A stretch of DNA of 64,000 bases, taken from Bacteroidales bacterium UBA2714 (GTDB lineage Bacteria > Bacteroidota > Bacteroidia > Bacteroidales > P3). The stretch spans positions 24,984-88,983 of the forward strand of contig DEKU01000060.1 in assembly GCA_002354035.1 (NCBI GenBank). Direction: 5' to 3'. A program made the translations under genes and the position numbers. Position 1 is the first letter of the stretch. Each line of letters begins with the position of its first letter. Shown here piece after piece: positions 42,567 through 51,789 of the stretch. The notes under the pieces are model-generated. The model worked only from the letters and a program-made list of their open reading frames with translations, was not told where the DNA came from and did no database searches.

Positions 42567-43625
42567 TTATACAAAAGCGTCGCTGTCCCCCCCCTGGGCT
42601 ACGGCGTCGGGCGCGATGGCGAAGTCGGGTGGCAGCGAGTAAGAGATGCTCTCGGTGGAGAGGGCGTTGAAGATGCGGGCGGCCGAAACGTGGTCAGCCA
42701 GTTCCTTGCAGCGGGTAGTGAACCGCCGGGCGCGGAGGTTGATGATGTGTTGTAGGATGGAGTCGAAAGTCTCCTTCGTGTATTGCGGGTCGTAATAAAG
42801 ATACTTGACCGACAGCTCATGGTCCGACTGGCGAAGCATGTAGAAAGCTATCGTCTGCCCGTTTTTTATCACCTTCACCCCGCTCATCCAGTAGGTTCGT
42901 TCGTTGTCAGGGAAAGGGTTGGGGCAGACAGTGAGGCCCATCAGGGGTGTCTGCTTCTTGAAAGGGCAGGCGAGAATCCAGTTCAGCATCGCCTGAGTGC
43001 GGGGAATGAGGTCGTGCGAGGAGTGTCGGCTGATGAAGCCGTAGGTCTCGTCGTCTATATGGTTGGTGTACTCCAAGGTATAGTCCTCGTTGTTCAGAGC
43101 CGTCTGAAGGGTATTTTGCCGCAGCGTAGGGAGCCAGGCGCCTTTCAGGCAGTAGGACGCGATGGCCTTGGGACTGGCCTTGTGGAGCGTGCGGAGTGCG
43201 AACTGGTATTGGGCAAAGTAGGTAGTCCGGTGGCCGAAATAATGGAAAATCTCCACCGTCTCCGGGGCTCCCCAGCTGTCCAGGCACGATTGCGTGCCGT
43301 AGTGTTCCATCAGCGTGCCCACCACCAGCAGGGAGTAGCCCCTGCCGAGGCAGTCGGGATGGCACCACAGTGTGCTGAACCATACGTATGGCCTGTCCCC
43401 TATCCGGTCGGGGAAGAGTGCAGTGAAAGCCACCGCCGTGCCGTCTTCCAGCACCGCGGCCAGCACTGGGTCATCTGGCTTCACGTACGGATTATGGGCG
43501 ATGGCCCAGGCCCGCGTGCGGGTTATCACCCCTTGGTCGAGAATCGGGTCGGCATCTGTCCCCTGGGTCCAGTGGTTCAGCTGCCCGGCCGTGACGGTTC
43601 GAATTTCAACTTGGGGAGTGGACAT
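42567..43625 (-). CDS. GNAT-like acyltransferase, paralogue A
   Basis: The 352-residue protein is a paralogue of the one at 39009-40073. Shared blocks include VWFSTLWCHPDCLGRGYSL, WGAPETVEIFHYFGHRTTYF, NWILACPFKKQTPLM, WMSGVKVIKNGQTIAFYML and SVKYLYYDPQYTKETFDSI. It ends GGDSDAFV. The two differ enough to suggest different donors or acceptors. It lies 30 bases downstream of the AMP-forming ligase gene, supporting a functional link. Confidence 0.7.
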   Translation of the reverse strand: MSTPQVEIRTVTAGQLNHWTQGTDADPILDQGVITRTRAWAIAHNPYVKPDDPVLAAVLEDGTAVAFTALFPDRIGDRPYVWFSTLWCHPDCLGRGYSLLVVGTLMEHYGTQSCLDSWGAPETVEIFHYFGHRTTYFAQYQFALRTLHKASPKAIASYCLKGAWLPTLRQNTLQTALNNEDYTLEYTNHIDDETYGFISRHSSHDLIPRTQAMLNWILACPFKKQTPLMGLTVCPNPFPDNERTYWMSGVKVIKNGQTIAFYMLRQSDHELSVKYLYYDPQYTKETFDSILQHIINLRARRFTTRCKELADHVSAARIFNALSTESISYSLPPDFAIAPDAVAQGGDSDAFV

Positions 43626-43655
43626 CTCGTGCTTTGTTGGGTGAAAAATTGTAGG

Positions 43656-45179
43656 CTAAAGGGATTGTTTCAGTGCCATGCGGTCCACTTTCTCCGACCT
43701 GTTGGTGGGGAACTGCTGGCGAAATATCACCTGGGACGGAATCATGTATGACGGCAGTTTCGAGGTGAGATACTGTTTTAGCGGCGACGGGTCGTCCGTG
43801 GGTGCTTCGACGAACAGGGCTATCTCGGTCAGGCCGGAGGCGTTCTGATAGGCCATGGCCACCGTGCGGTGGGCGCCCCCATAGAACGCACGGGCGTGAA
43901 ACTCAATCTCGCCCAGCTCCACGCGGTAGCCTTGAATCTTGGCCTGCTGGTCAATGCGTCCGAAATAGAGGAGATGGCCGTCAGGTAGCTGCTGGCAGAG
44001 GTCGCCCGTCCGGTAATATCGGTCGCACTTGCCGTCCACCTCTATGTTGATAAATGCTTTCTCGTTCCGTTCTGGGTTGCGCCAATAGCCCTGCGTCACC
44101 TGAGGCCCCGAAATGCAAAGTTCCCCCTTAGCGCCCTGCGGCAGCGGGGTGCCGTCGTCGTCGATGAGCTTAGCCTTCACGTTGGCTAAGGGCAGGCCGA
44201 TGGCCGTCGTGCCGTGTGCCTCTAAGGGCGGTTGCCCTCTCCTTAGATGATAGGCGGTGCAATATATCGTGCCCTCCGTCGGGCCGTAGAAGTCGTATAT
44301 CTCTGTGTTTGGCGCGCATGCGAACCATTTGTCGATTAAATCCGTCGGACAGGCCTCAGCCGTCAGGATAGTGGTGTGGAGCGATTCGACCCTCATCTGG
44401 TCGAAATAGGGGCTGAGGTAGGTGAGCATGGAAGGTGCCATGGCGGCGGAAGTGATCTGGTGCTCCATGAGCAGCGACGCCGCATAGATGTATTTCACTT
44501 GCCCGTAGGGAATTGTATAGATGCAAGCCCCCCTCAGCAAGGCGGATAGGAAAGCCTGGATGCTGACGTCGAACGTGAGGTCAAAAGCCTGTAGACAGCG
44601 GTCGGAACAGTCGATGGCAAAACCCGTTCGCCAAAAAGAGTTGAAGAAAGCCGCCAGATTGCGGCGCGAGATGCAGACCCCCTTGGGGGTGCCCGTGCTG
44701 CCCGAAGTGAAAAGGATATAGGCCAGGCTGTCGTCCGGCGTTGCCATAGCATCGGACATGTCGGCATGGGAGGCGGCCAGGGTGGCTGTGCATAGGGTTT
44801 TGTTCGCTTTCGTGTCTATGTTTTTGATGAGCGGATGGTCCTGACTGGAGTGGAGAAGGAGTTTGGTTTCCGTCTGGCCCGTGATGTTCAGGTTGCGCTC
44901 GACGGGCTGTAGGGGGTGCAGCGGCACATAGGCGAGACCTTCGAACCACAACGCAATGATGGAGGCGTAGGTCTCCAAGTCGTCGCCGGCCAGCAGGGCC
45001 ACCATGCCATTGTCGGGCCTGAGGGAGCGAATTGCCCGCCTAATGCCCTCCACAGCATCGGCGAGCTGCCGATAAGTGTAGAAGACGCCTTTGATGAAGA
45101 ACGCGTTCTGGTCGGCATAACAAGTTAGAGAATGGATAAGAGGTTGTATGATCTCGTTGTGGAAACTGATGTCAGCCAT
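43656..45179 (-). CDS. AMP-forming ligase, DltA-like (aminoacyl or acyl carrier loading)
   Basis: The 507-residue adenylate-forming enzyme has the P-loop LAYILFTSGSTGTPKGV, YDFYGPTEGTIYC and KCDRYYRTGDLC. The catalytic C-terminal lysine lies in NRSEKVDRMAL. Overall size and motifs match D-alanine-carrier ligases and NRPS adenylation domains. It would activate a carboxylic acid with ATP and load the ACP encoded at 40070-40327. Its start and the preceding GT2 stop share one base. Substrate not predictable by eye. Confidence 0.87.
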   Translation of the reverse strand: MADISFHNEIIQPLIHSLTCYADQNAFFIKGVFYTYRQLADAVEGIRRAIRSLRPDNGMVALLAGDDLETYASIIALWFEGLAYVPLHPLQPVERNLNITGQTETKLLLHSSQDHPLIKNIDTKANKTLCTATLAASHADMSDAMATPDDSLAYILFTSGSTGTPKGVCISRRNLAAFFNSFWRTGFAIDCSDRCLQAFDLTFDVSIQAFLSALLRGACIYTIPYGQVKYIYAASLLMEHQITSAAMAPSMLTYLSPYFDQMRVESLHTTILTAEACPTDLIDKWFACAPNTEIYDFYGPTEGTIYCTAYHLRRGQPPLEAHGTTAIGLPLANVKAKLIDDDGTPLPQGAKGELCISGPQVTQGYWRNPERNEKAFINIEVDGKCDRYYRTGDLCQQLPDGHLLYFGRIDQQAKIQGYRVELGEIEFHARAFYGGAHRTVAMAYQNASGLTEIALFVEAPTDDPSPLKQYLTSKLPSYMIPSQVIFRQQFPTNRSEKVDRMALKQSL

Positions 45180-46129
45180 TATTTCTGTTTGATGATATAG
45201 AGGATGTATTTAATGAAAGCATGCACGTCGTGCGACAGGCTGAAGTGTGTCAGCAGGTATTTGAAAGCCTGCTTCTTGTCGTGCCCGGCGGAGTAGGTGA
45301 TGCAGTCGGACAGGGTGTTGAGGTAGTTTTTCTTGGCGTAAGGGTTGCGGTTGACGCGGTAAAACTCTTCGTCGATGGGCAGCGACGTTTGGCAGAACTG
45401 GGCTTGGGAAATCATGCTGTGTATTCCGCCTTTGTGGTAACGATACACCCCGCCGACAAACGAGAAGAGATAACCCTTGCCTGCATTCAGCAAGTGGTAG
45501 ATCTCGTGCATGTCGCGGTAGTACCGGTACTGTTTCTGCCATTCGGGACTGAAGGCCGACACGCGGAACAGCATCGTCAGAGGTTGCGTGACCCAACGGG
45601 CAAAAAACATGTCGAACGACAAGTCGACACCCGTCTCGTTGTTGCGAAAATACCGGCCGCAGTAGTCGTTGCTCATTTCTCCTGTCTCGGAGTTGAGGTG
45701 CTGGCAGCGGTGAAAACACACTGAATATTCGGGGTGTGCCTCCATGAAGTCGACTTGTTTTTGAAGCTTGTAGGGGTCGGTCCAGTAGTCGTCGCCTTCG
45801 CAATAGGCTATGTATTTTCCTTTGGCGCGAGAATAGTTGAACTCAATATCCATCACGCTGCTGTAGCCCTGGGAGTACTTGTTCGTAGTCTCATAGATGG
45901 GAAATACTATCTCGGGATATTGCTTTTCGTATTGGCGGATGATTTGCTCGGTTCCGTCTGTCGAGGCGTCGTCGTGAATCAGTATCTCTATGGGGAAGGA
46001 GGTCTTTTGGGCCAGGAACCCGTCTAAGCACTGCCGGATGAAGGGGGCGTGGTTGTAGGCAAGGCAGCAGATGCTGACCAGTGGTGGAGTATTGTTTAAG
46101 TCGGGTTCAGGGTCTCTTTTCTTCTCCAT
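45179..46129 (-). CDS. Glycosyltransferase, family 2
   Basis: The 316-residue GT-A protein begins PLVSICCLAYNHAPFIRQCL and has IEILIHDDASTDGTEQII, YSRAKGKYIAYCEGDDYW (metal site) and VDFMEAHPEYSVCFH. This is the common capsular GT2 type with a C-terminal helical tail. Overlap of its stop with the next start indicates translational coupling. Confidence 0.9.
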   Translation of the reverse strand: MEKKRDPEPDLNNTPPLVSICCLAYNHAPFIRQCLDGFLAQKTSFPIEILIHDDASTDGTEQIIRQYEKQYPEIVFPIYETTNKYSQGYSSVMDIEFNYSRAKGKYIAYCEGDDYWTDPYKLQKQVDFMEAHPEYSVCFHRCQHLNSETGEMSNDYCGRYFRNNETGVDLSFDMFFARWVTQPLTMLFRVSAFSPEWQKQYRYYRDMHEIYHLLNAGKGYLFSFVGGVYRYHKGGIHSMISQAQFCQTSLPIDEEFYRVNRNPYAKKNYLNTLSDCITYSAGHDKKQAFKYLLTHFSLSHDVHAFIKYILYIIKQK

Positions 46130-46175
46130 GCTGCGATAGGATAGAAGGGGTCGGTTGCCGGTTTGTCTTTGTTCT

Positions 46176-47069
46176 CTATCGGCCTGTTGGGTGTTTTGGC
46201 TCGGGGGTGTTCGCTTTCTTGATATGCTGTTTGAGCCAGATTTTCACGCGCTGTTTGCAGGTGAGGAGGTATGGAGGTGTCGTAGAGGATTTGTTGGTCC
46301 GCTTATTCTCTGCTATGTATTTTTGGCAGCGGGGTGGCAGGAAGGGGGCTATCTGTTCGAGGGTAGTGCTTTCAGATTGTTTCCGGGCATCGCTGTCGAG
46401 CGATGACCACAGCCCCTGGTCGTTAATGCGGTAGGTGGAGGTGGGTTCCCGCAGCAGGGCTATCGGGCCATGAAGGGCCATCATGATGCCCAGTTCCCAG
46501 TCTGCAAAGTTCAGGTCGAAGAAGGTTTCGGGCAGTTCTTGCAGCAGTTTGTTCCGGAACATGCATGCTGTAAGGTTGCCTATCTGGTTGCCATAGACTA
46601 TCTGGTCTTTCAGGCTTATCTCAAGATGCGTTCTATGCTTTGCGGGCCAAAAAGTTATCTGGTGTTTGCCGGTATTCTGGTTGTAGAAGTCTATCCGGTT
46701 GAACGACATGGAGTAGTGGGGATGTTCAGAGAGGAACTGTCGGTGTTGCTCGAGGTGGTTTGTGGAACTCCACCAGTCGTCGCCTTCGAGTATGGCGACG
46801 TAGTCGGCTGTGCATTGGTTGATGGCCCTCTGGTAGTTTTTGTTTATGCCGAGGTTGTGTCTGGCGTTCAGATAAGTGAATGCAAATGGAGAGAGGGGTT
46901 CGAGCTCTTTGATAATAGCGAGGGTTCTGTCAGATGAATTGTCGTCGGCCACTATTACTCGCACTTCTGCCTCGACTTTCTGCGTTATGATGCTTCGCAG
47001 TGCTTGCTCAATATAAGCTTCTTGGTTGTAGCAGCAGAGTATAATGTCGATTGACTCTCTTTTTTTCAT
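46176..47069 (-). CDS. Glycosyltransferase, family 2
   Basis: The 297-residue protein has IDIILCCYNQEAYIEQALRS, VRVIVADDNSSDRTLAII and TADYVAILEGDDWW as GT-A motifs. It resembles its neighbour at 45179-46129 in plan and may be a diverged copy. The C-terminus is rich in basic residues, which could hold it at the membrane. Confidence 0.9.
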   Translation of the reverse strand: MKKRESIDIILCCYNQEAYIEQALRSIITQKVEAEVRVIVADDNSSDRTLAIIKELEPLSPFAFTYLNARHNLGINKNYQRAINQCTADYVAILEGDDWWSSTNHLEQHRQFLSEHPHYSMSFNRIDFYNQNTGKHQITFWPAKHRTHLEISLKDQIVYGNQIGNLTACMFRNKLLQELPETFFDLNFADWELGIMMALHGPIALLREPTSTYRINDQGLWSSLDSDARKQSESTTLEQIAPFLPPRCQKYIAENKRTNKSSTTPPYLLTCKQRVKIWLKQHIKKANTPEPKHPTGR

Positions 47070-47102
47070 CTTATGCGCAACTCTTTATCTCGGTTGAGGT
47101 GT

Positions 47103-48167
47103 TTATTGGCTTATGGTGTGTTCCCCGAAGATAGAGCAGTATTGGTTGTGCCAGACACTGCCGTCGAGTATTTTGTAGTTTTTGAATTTGCTTTTGTGTA
47201 TGCAGGGGAGCAGGCTTATTTGGTCGCGGTGTATTCCATTGCAGAATTCTTCATACCACATTGCCATGAGACGGTCCAGGTTTGGGTCGCCGTTTCGCCT
47301 CGCTATGATTCCGCATTCGGCCAAGCCCATGTCGTCATTGAATCCTTGGGCGCGGTAGCGGGCGTATTGTTGTTGTGCTGCCTGGCGGTCGATGCCTTTG
47401 GTTTGGATGCACTCTTCCAGTTCGTCGGCCACGGTGTGGGCGGTGGTATGACGGGTGAGTGCGAGGGTGGTGCCGTCGGCGAGGGCGCTGATGAGTTGGG
47501 AGATGTCGCCATAGAGGTAGGCGTTGGCGTCGACGTAGACGGTGGCGGTGTATTTGTGGTCAAGGTATTGGTGGGGGAGCATTTTGATAGCTCGTGAAAG
47601 AAGGAGGTCGCTCAGGGGGCTGTCGACGTAGTGGACTTGCCAGGTTGAGGACTTGATGTTCCGATTGTTGGTGAAGAGGATGTAGTCGATGCCGGGTTGC
47701 CGATACAGAATCTCATGTAGGTAGTCGTGTTTCCCGGTCAGGGCAGTGTATACGGCGATGTGCTCTTTTGAGAGGTCGGCGGGGGTGATGGTGTATGGGT
47801 GGTAGGGTCGGCCGCTGTCGGCGAGCATTCGGCGTATGTCATAGACATAATAACCAGGCATCCCTAATTTCCAGAATACCAGCCTGTCCTTTTTGTCATT
47901 AAATGAGTTTTCCTTTATTAGTTCACGTAGTTTGAGGAGGGTGTTTCGGCTGTGGGTGGGGTTCTGGTCGGTGTTGTGTGCTTGGCCCTGGGGGAAGAGT
48001 ATTGAGGGATGTTGCTGGAGGGAGATATGATAGCCGGTTTCGGCCAACTGTTTTGCGAAGTCCGTATCCCCGCGTATGAAGTTTCCTTTAAGGTTGCGCA
48101 GATAGGCTCCGATTTTGTGCCTTAGGTATTGCTTTTTTATGCGGCGGGGGATCTGGGTTATTTTCAT
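47103..48167 (-). CDS. DUF616/TOD1-MUCI70-like glycosyltransferase
   Basis: From ATG 48167 (MKITQIPRRIKKQYL) the protein has 354 residues. The core has HIAVYTALTGKHDYLHEI, IDYILFTNNRN, DLLLSRAIKMLPHQYLDHKY and VYVDANAYLYG, which supplies the DxN/DxD-type metal site. This matches the TOD1/MUCI70-type family first named DUF616. It is probably a sugar transferase for the same polysaccharide. Confidence 0.8.
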   Translation of the reverse strand: MKITQIPRRIKKQYLRHKIGAYLRNLKGNFIRGDTDFAKQLAETGYHISLQQHPSILFPQGQAHNTDQNPTHSRNTLLKLRELIKENSFNDKKDRLVFWKLGMPGYYVYDIRRMLADSGRPYHPYTITPADLSKEHIAVYTALTGKHDYLHEILYRQPGIDYILFTNNRNIKSSTWQVHYVDSPLSDLLLSRAIKMLPHQYLDHKYTATVYVDANAYLYGDISQLISALADGTTLALTRHTTAHTVADELEECIQTKGIDRQAAQQQYARYRAQGFNDDMGLAECGIIARRNGDPNLDRLMAMWYEEFCNGIHRDQISLLPCIHKSKFKNYKILDGSVWHNQYCSIFGEHTISQ

Positions 48168-48196
48168 TGGGGGCGGTTGTTGGAGCCAGCGGTGTT

Positions 48197-49525
48197 TTAT
48201 TGGGGCAGTTTTATCCAGTTGCCCATTTGGAGGTTCCATTCGGGGGGTCGGATGGGTGAGAAGCCGCCCATGTGGTAGAAGGTCATTTCGCCGAAGAGGA
48301 GCGCTTGGGGGGTGTCGTAGAAGTCGACGCGGACGTGGGGGATGCCTTCGGAGAGTAGGGCTGCGAGGTGTTTCATTTGGTCGAAACGCGCGGGCTTGGG
48401 GGGTAAGGTCCAGGCTGGAGGGTCGCGGGAGTAGAGTGGCAGGGGTTTGAAGTCCATGTCGAAGTAGTTGGTGGTGGGGTATTCGGCACTATCGTTGGCG
48501 ATGTATATTATTTTGGGTTCGCCTCCGAAGCAGAAGAGTTTGTAGTCGCGCAGTCCGGAGAAGAGTTGTTGGCGTTTGACGGTGTGGAGGTGGATGATAT
48601 AGTCGTCCTCAATGAGCAGGGCGTCGGTGTTGCCGGTTTTGTCGTTGACGAGTTGGAGCAGCTGTTTTTGGCTTTTCAGCGCTGAGGTTATGGAGGTTAG
48701 GAGGCTGTGGTCTATGGCCTGGGGAATTTCGATGTCTGCCACGTAAGCCCGTCCGTCGATGAGGAAGAGCTGACATGTGAGGGGGCCGATTGCTTGGGAG
48801 AGGTTTTTGTATAGTTGAGCTATCTTGGCGGTAGTGGATGCGGGGTCAGGGAGTTCGGCCGCTTGGGTGAGTTTTTCTTCGATGAGTGGCCAGCCGTTGC
48901 AGTATTGTCGTTCTTTATGCCATTTGAAGAGGGGGAGGTTGGTGGAGATGATGTCGCTTGTGGGGTCTTCGGTATGGGGAGGCTGGTCGGTGGGTGTGGT
49001 GTCTTGAATGTACTGTTCGGCGAATACGACTGGTTTGATGTTTTTGTAGGGCCATTCGCGGGCCATCCAGTAGAAGTTGTTTTTCAGGCTTTCGCTTAAT
49101 TTTCGCTTTGCGGCGTCGAGGTCGAATGTTTTCTTGTCTTTGCAGATGGCTACGCTTCCGCTGTCGTGGTTGCATTTGAGTACGAACTGTTCAGGCAGGA
49201 GGTCGAGGTTGATTTCGTCCACTGTCTTGTATTGACGCAGGGTGGGGATGATGTGTTGCTGCCCGATTCGTTCTGCTGCCCATTGTTTGGCCTTCAGTTT
49301 GTCGGCCATGGTAGTGTAGATGGGTTGGCGGTCGTGCAGTTTGAGCCATTGCAGTTTTTCGTTGAAGGTGACGGGGTGGTCCCAGTCAATCTCGTAGCCC
49401 ATGCATTTTTTCCAAAAGACGGAGAGGTAGTATCGGTCGGTCATCAGCCGGGGGAAGTGGTTGAAGAGTGTGTTGCCGAAAGAGTAGTAGGGATGGAGGA
49501 TGTAGCGTTTGGCTTTTTTGAGCAT
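48197..49525 (-). CDS. TupA-like ATP-grasp protein
   Basis: From ATG 49525 (MLKKAKRYILHPYYSFGN) the protein has 442 residues. It has VTFNEKLQWLKLHDRQPIYT and FVLKCNHDSGSVAICKDK. A C-terminal part has HVRVDFYDTPQALLFGEMTFY and GGFSPIRPPEW. This is the teichuronopeptide-biosynthesis TupA-like ATP-grasp family (PF14305-like). The middle (about residues 190-330) carries an insert with an extra strand-rich region, longer than usual for the family. It may link an amino acid or peptide to a uronic acid in the glycan. Confidence 0.78.
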   Translation of the reverse strand: MLKKAKRYILHPYYSFGNTLFNHFPRLMTDRYYLSVFWKKCMGYEIDWDHPVTFNEKLQWLKLHDRQPIYTTMADKLKAKQWAAERIGQQHIIPTLRQYKTVDEINLDLLPEQFVLKCNHDSGSVAICKDKKTFDLDAAKRKLSESLKNNFYWMAREWPYKNIKPVVFAEQYIQDTTPTDQPPHTEDPTSDIISTNLPLFKWHKERQYCNGWPLIEEKLTQAAELPDPASTTAKIAQLYKNLSQAIGPLTCQLFLIDGRAYVADIEIPQAIDHSLLTSITSALKSQKQLLQLVNDKTGNTDALLIEDDYIIHLHTVKRQQLFSGLRDYKLFCFGGEPKIIYIANDSAEYPTTNYFDMDFKPLPLYSRDPPAWTLPPKPARFDQMKHLAALLSEGIPHVRVDFYDTPQALLFGEMTFYHMGGFSPIRPPEWNLQMGNWIKLPQ

Positions 49526-49536
49526 GGGTGGAGTTT

Positions 49537-50838
49537 TTATTTGGCCTGTACGATTTCGGCTGTGCCTTGGAAGACGGTGCTGCCCCAGTCGTTGCGCCAC
49601 AGGACGATGGAGTCTTTCTTTTGCATGTGGGAATAGGCCACTGTGAAGAAGAGCACGTTGTGGACTATGTCGTAGTCCTTGAGTCCCAGCTGGATGTCTT
49701 TTTGCCCTATCTGGAAGCAGATGGAGTAGGTGCCTTTGGCGAAGTTGTGGTTCTCGATGCGTACATGAACGGTGAATTCGCCGTCGACTCCTGTGAGGTC
49801 GATGGGCCCTGAGATGTAGGAGCCGAGGCGTTCGCGCATCCTGTTGTTGAACATGACTTCCAGTGTGGCGCTTTGGATATTCTTTTTATGTTTGAACATG
49901 CGAACGTAGAGGTCTAACGGCTGGTCGGTGGCGTAGTCGTCGCCGTTGTTTGACAGGGAGACGGACAGCAGTTCGATTTCTCTGCTTGTGTCGGAGTATT
50001 CGCGGTGTTCCATGGTGATGTCGGCATGGTAGCACATGGTGTCGCCGAAGCCACTGAGGTATGTGGCGACGGTGTCGGTGGCGGTGCCCATGTATTCGAT
50101 GCGGCCGTTTTTGAGCAGTATGCCGTTCTGGCAGAGTTGGCGGATGCTGGCCATGTTGTGGCTAACGAAGAGGACGGTGCGTCCTTCGCCCTGGCTGACG
50201 TTCTGCATCTTGCCGATGGCTTTTTTCTGGAATTCGGCGTCGCCGACGGCGAGGACTTCGTCGACGACGAGTATCTCGGGTTCGAGGAAGGCGGCGACGG
50301 CAAATCCGAGCCGCACGGTCATGCCGGAGCTGTAGCGTTTGACGGGTGTGTCGATGTAGCGTTCGCATCCGCTGAAGTCAACTATCTCGTCGAGTTTGCG
50401 CGAGATTTCGGCTTTGGTCATACCGAGGATGGCTCCGTTGAGGAAGATGTTTTCGCGGCCGGTCATTTCGGGGTGGAAGCCGGTGCCGACTTCGAGGAGT
50501 GAGCCTATGCGCCCGCGGGCACGGATGGTGCCAGTGGTGGGTCCGGTGACTTTCGAGAGGAGTTTGAGGAGGGTGCTTTTGCCGGCGCCGTTGCGCCCGA
50601 TGATGCCTATGACGTCGCCCTGCTCTACTTTAAAGTCGATGTCTTTGAGGGCCCAGACGTATTCGCTGTCGGCTTTGGTGGCTCGGTCGTTCTCAGACCC
50701 GATTTTGAGGTAGGGGTCTTCTTTCCCCATTATGTTCATGGCCCACCAGCGCTGGAGGTCGTGGCTGAGGGTCTTGGTGGATACGAGGCCAAGCCGATAT
50801 TGCTTGGATACGTTGTTGAATTCGATAGCTGTTGCCAT
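49537..50838 (-). CDS. wzt: Wzt-type polysaccharide ABC transporter ATPase
   Basis: The 433-residue protein has an ATPase domain (about 1-250) with Walker A GRNGAGKSTLLKLL, signature KRYSSGMTVRL and Walker B ILVVDEVLAVGD. A C-terminal Wzt-like carbohydrate-binding domain (about 260-433) ends in beta strands. Such a domain usually recognises the modified non-reducing end of a finished chain before export. It acts with the permease at 52913-53782, though the two genes are separated by the GDP-fucose genes. Confidence 0.93.
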   Translation of the reverse strand: MATAIEFNNVSKQYRLGLVSTKTLSHDLQRWWAMNIMGKEDPYLKIGSENDRATKADSEYVWALKDIDFKVEQGDVIGIIGRNGAGKSTLLKLLSKVTGPTTGTIRARGRIGSLLEVGTGFHPEMTGRENIFLNGAILGMTKAEISRKLDEIVDFSGCERYIDTPVKRYSSGMTVRLGFAVAAFLEPEILVVDEVLAVGDAEFQKKAIGKMQNVSQGEGRTVLFVSHNMASIRQLCQNGILLKNGRIEYMGTATDTVATYLSGFGDTMCYHADITMEHREYSDTSREIELLSVSLSNNGDDYATDQPLDLYVRMFKHKKNIQSATLEVMFNNRMRERLGSYISGPIDLTGVDGEFTVHVRIENHNFAKGTYSICFQIGQKDIQLGLKDYDIVHNVLFFTVAYSHMQKKDSIVLWRNDWGSTVFQGTAEIVQAK

Positions 50839-50853
50839 TTTCTATTTTGTGTT

Positions 50854-51789
50854 TCAGTCCCGTGAGGGGTTGTCGAGAAAATCTTGATAGGCCATTCGTA
50901 TGCCGTCGGTTAATTCTGTTTTGTATTGCCAGCCCAAGCCTTTGGCTTTGCTCACGTCGAGCAGTTTCCGTGGTGTCCCGTTGGGTCGGCTGGTGTCCCA
51001 TTCTATCTTGCCTTTGTAGCCTACTGTCTTTGCCACGAGCTCGGCCAGTTCTTTTATGGTTATCTCTTTGCCGGTGCCGGCATTGACGGTCTCGTTGCCG
51101 TTGTAGGTGTTCATGAGGTGGACACAGAGTTGGGCGAGGTCGTCGACGTAGAGGAATTCGCGCAGGGGTGAGCCGTCGCCCCAGCAGATGACTTTCTCGG
51201 CGCCGCTGAGTTTGGCTTCGTGGAAGCGGCGGATGAGGGCTGGGAGGACATGGCTGTGCTGGGGGTGGTAGTTGTCGTTGGGGCCGTAGAGGTTGGTGGG
51301 CATGACGCTGATGTAGGTGGTGCCGTATTGGCGGTTGAGGTATTGGCAGTATTTGAGGCCTGAGATTTTGGCGAGGGCGTAGGCTTCGTTGGTGGGTTCG
51401 AGGGGTGAGGTGAGGAGGCAGTCTTCGCGCATGGGCTGGGGGGCGAGGCGGGGGTAGATGCAGCTGGAGCCGAGAAAGAGGAGTTTGGAACATCCGCAGC
51501 GCCAGGCAGCGTGGATGACGTTCATTTCGAGCATCATGTTCTGGTACATGAAGTCGGCGGGTGCGGCTTGGTTGGCGCCGATGCCGCCCACATGGGCGGC
51601 GGCGAGGAAGATGTATTGGGGCCGCTCTTGTTCCATGAAACTGTTGACGGCGGCTTGGTTGCAGAGGTCCAATTGAGAGTGGGTGCGGAGGATGAGGTTG
51701 GTGTAGCCTTGGCGGATGAGTTCGCGGACGATGGCAGAGCCGACCATGCCGCGGTGTCCGGCCACGTATATCTTGGAGTTGAGGTTCAT
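50854..51789 (-). CDS. fcl: GDP-L-fucose synthase
   Basis: From ATG 51789 ([21 protein letters not shown]) the protein has 311 residues. It has the NADP motif [11 protein letters not shown], the catalytic [13 protein letters not shown] and [10 protein letters not shown] (YxxxK). It converts GDP-4-keto-6-deoxymannose to GDP-L-fucose by epimerisation and reduction. The start overlaps the gmd stop by ATGA, the usual coupling of this two-step pathway. Confidence 0.95.
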   Translation of the reverse strand: MNLNSKIYVAGHRGMVGSAIVRELIRQGYTNLILRTHSQLDLCNQAAVNSFMEQERPQYIFLAAAHVGGIGANQAAPADFMYQNMMLEMNVIHAAWRCGCSKLLFLGSSCIYPRLAPQPMREDCLLTSPLEPTNEAYALAKISGLKYCQYLNRQYGTTYISVMPTNLYGPNDNYHPQHSHVLPALIRRFHEAKLSGAEKVICWGDGSPLREFLYVDDLAQLCVHLMNTYNGNETVNAGTGKEITIKELAELVAKTVGYKGKIEWDTSRPNGTPRKLLDVSKAKGLGWQYKTELTDGIRMAYQDFLDNPSRD

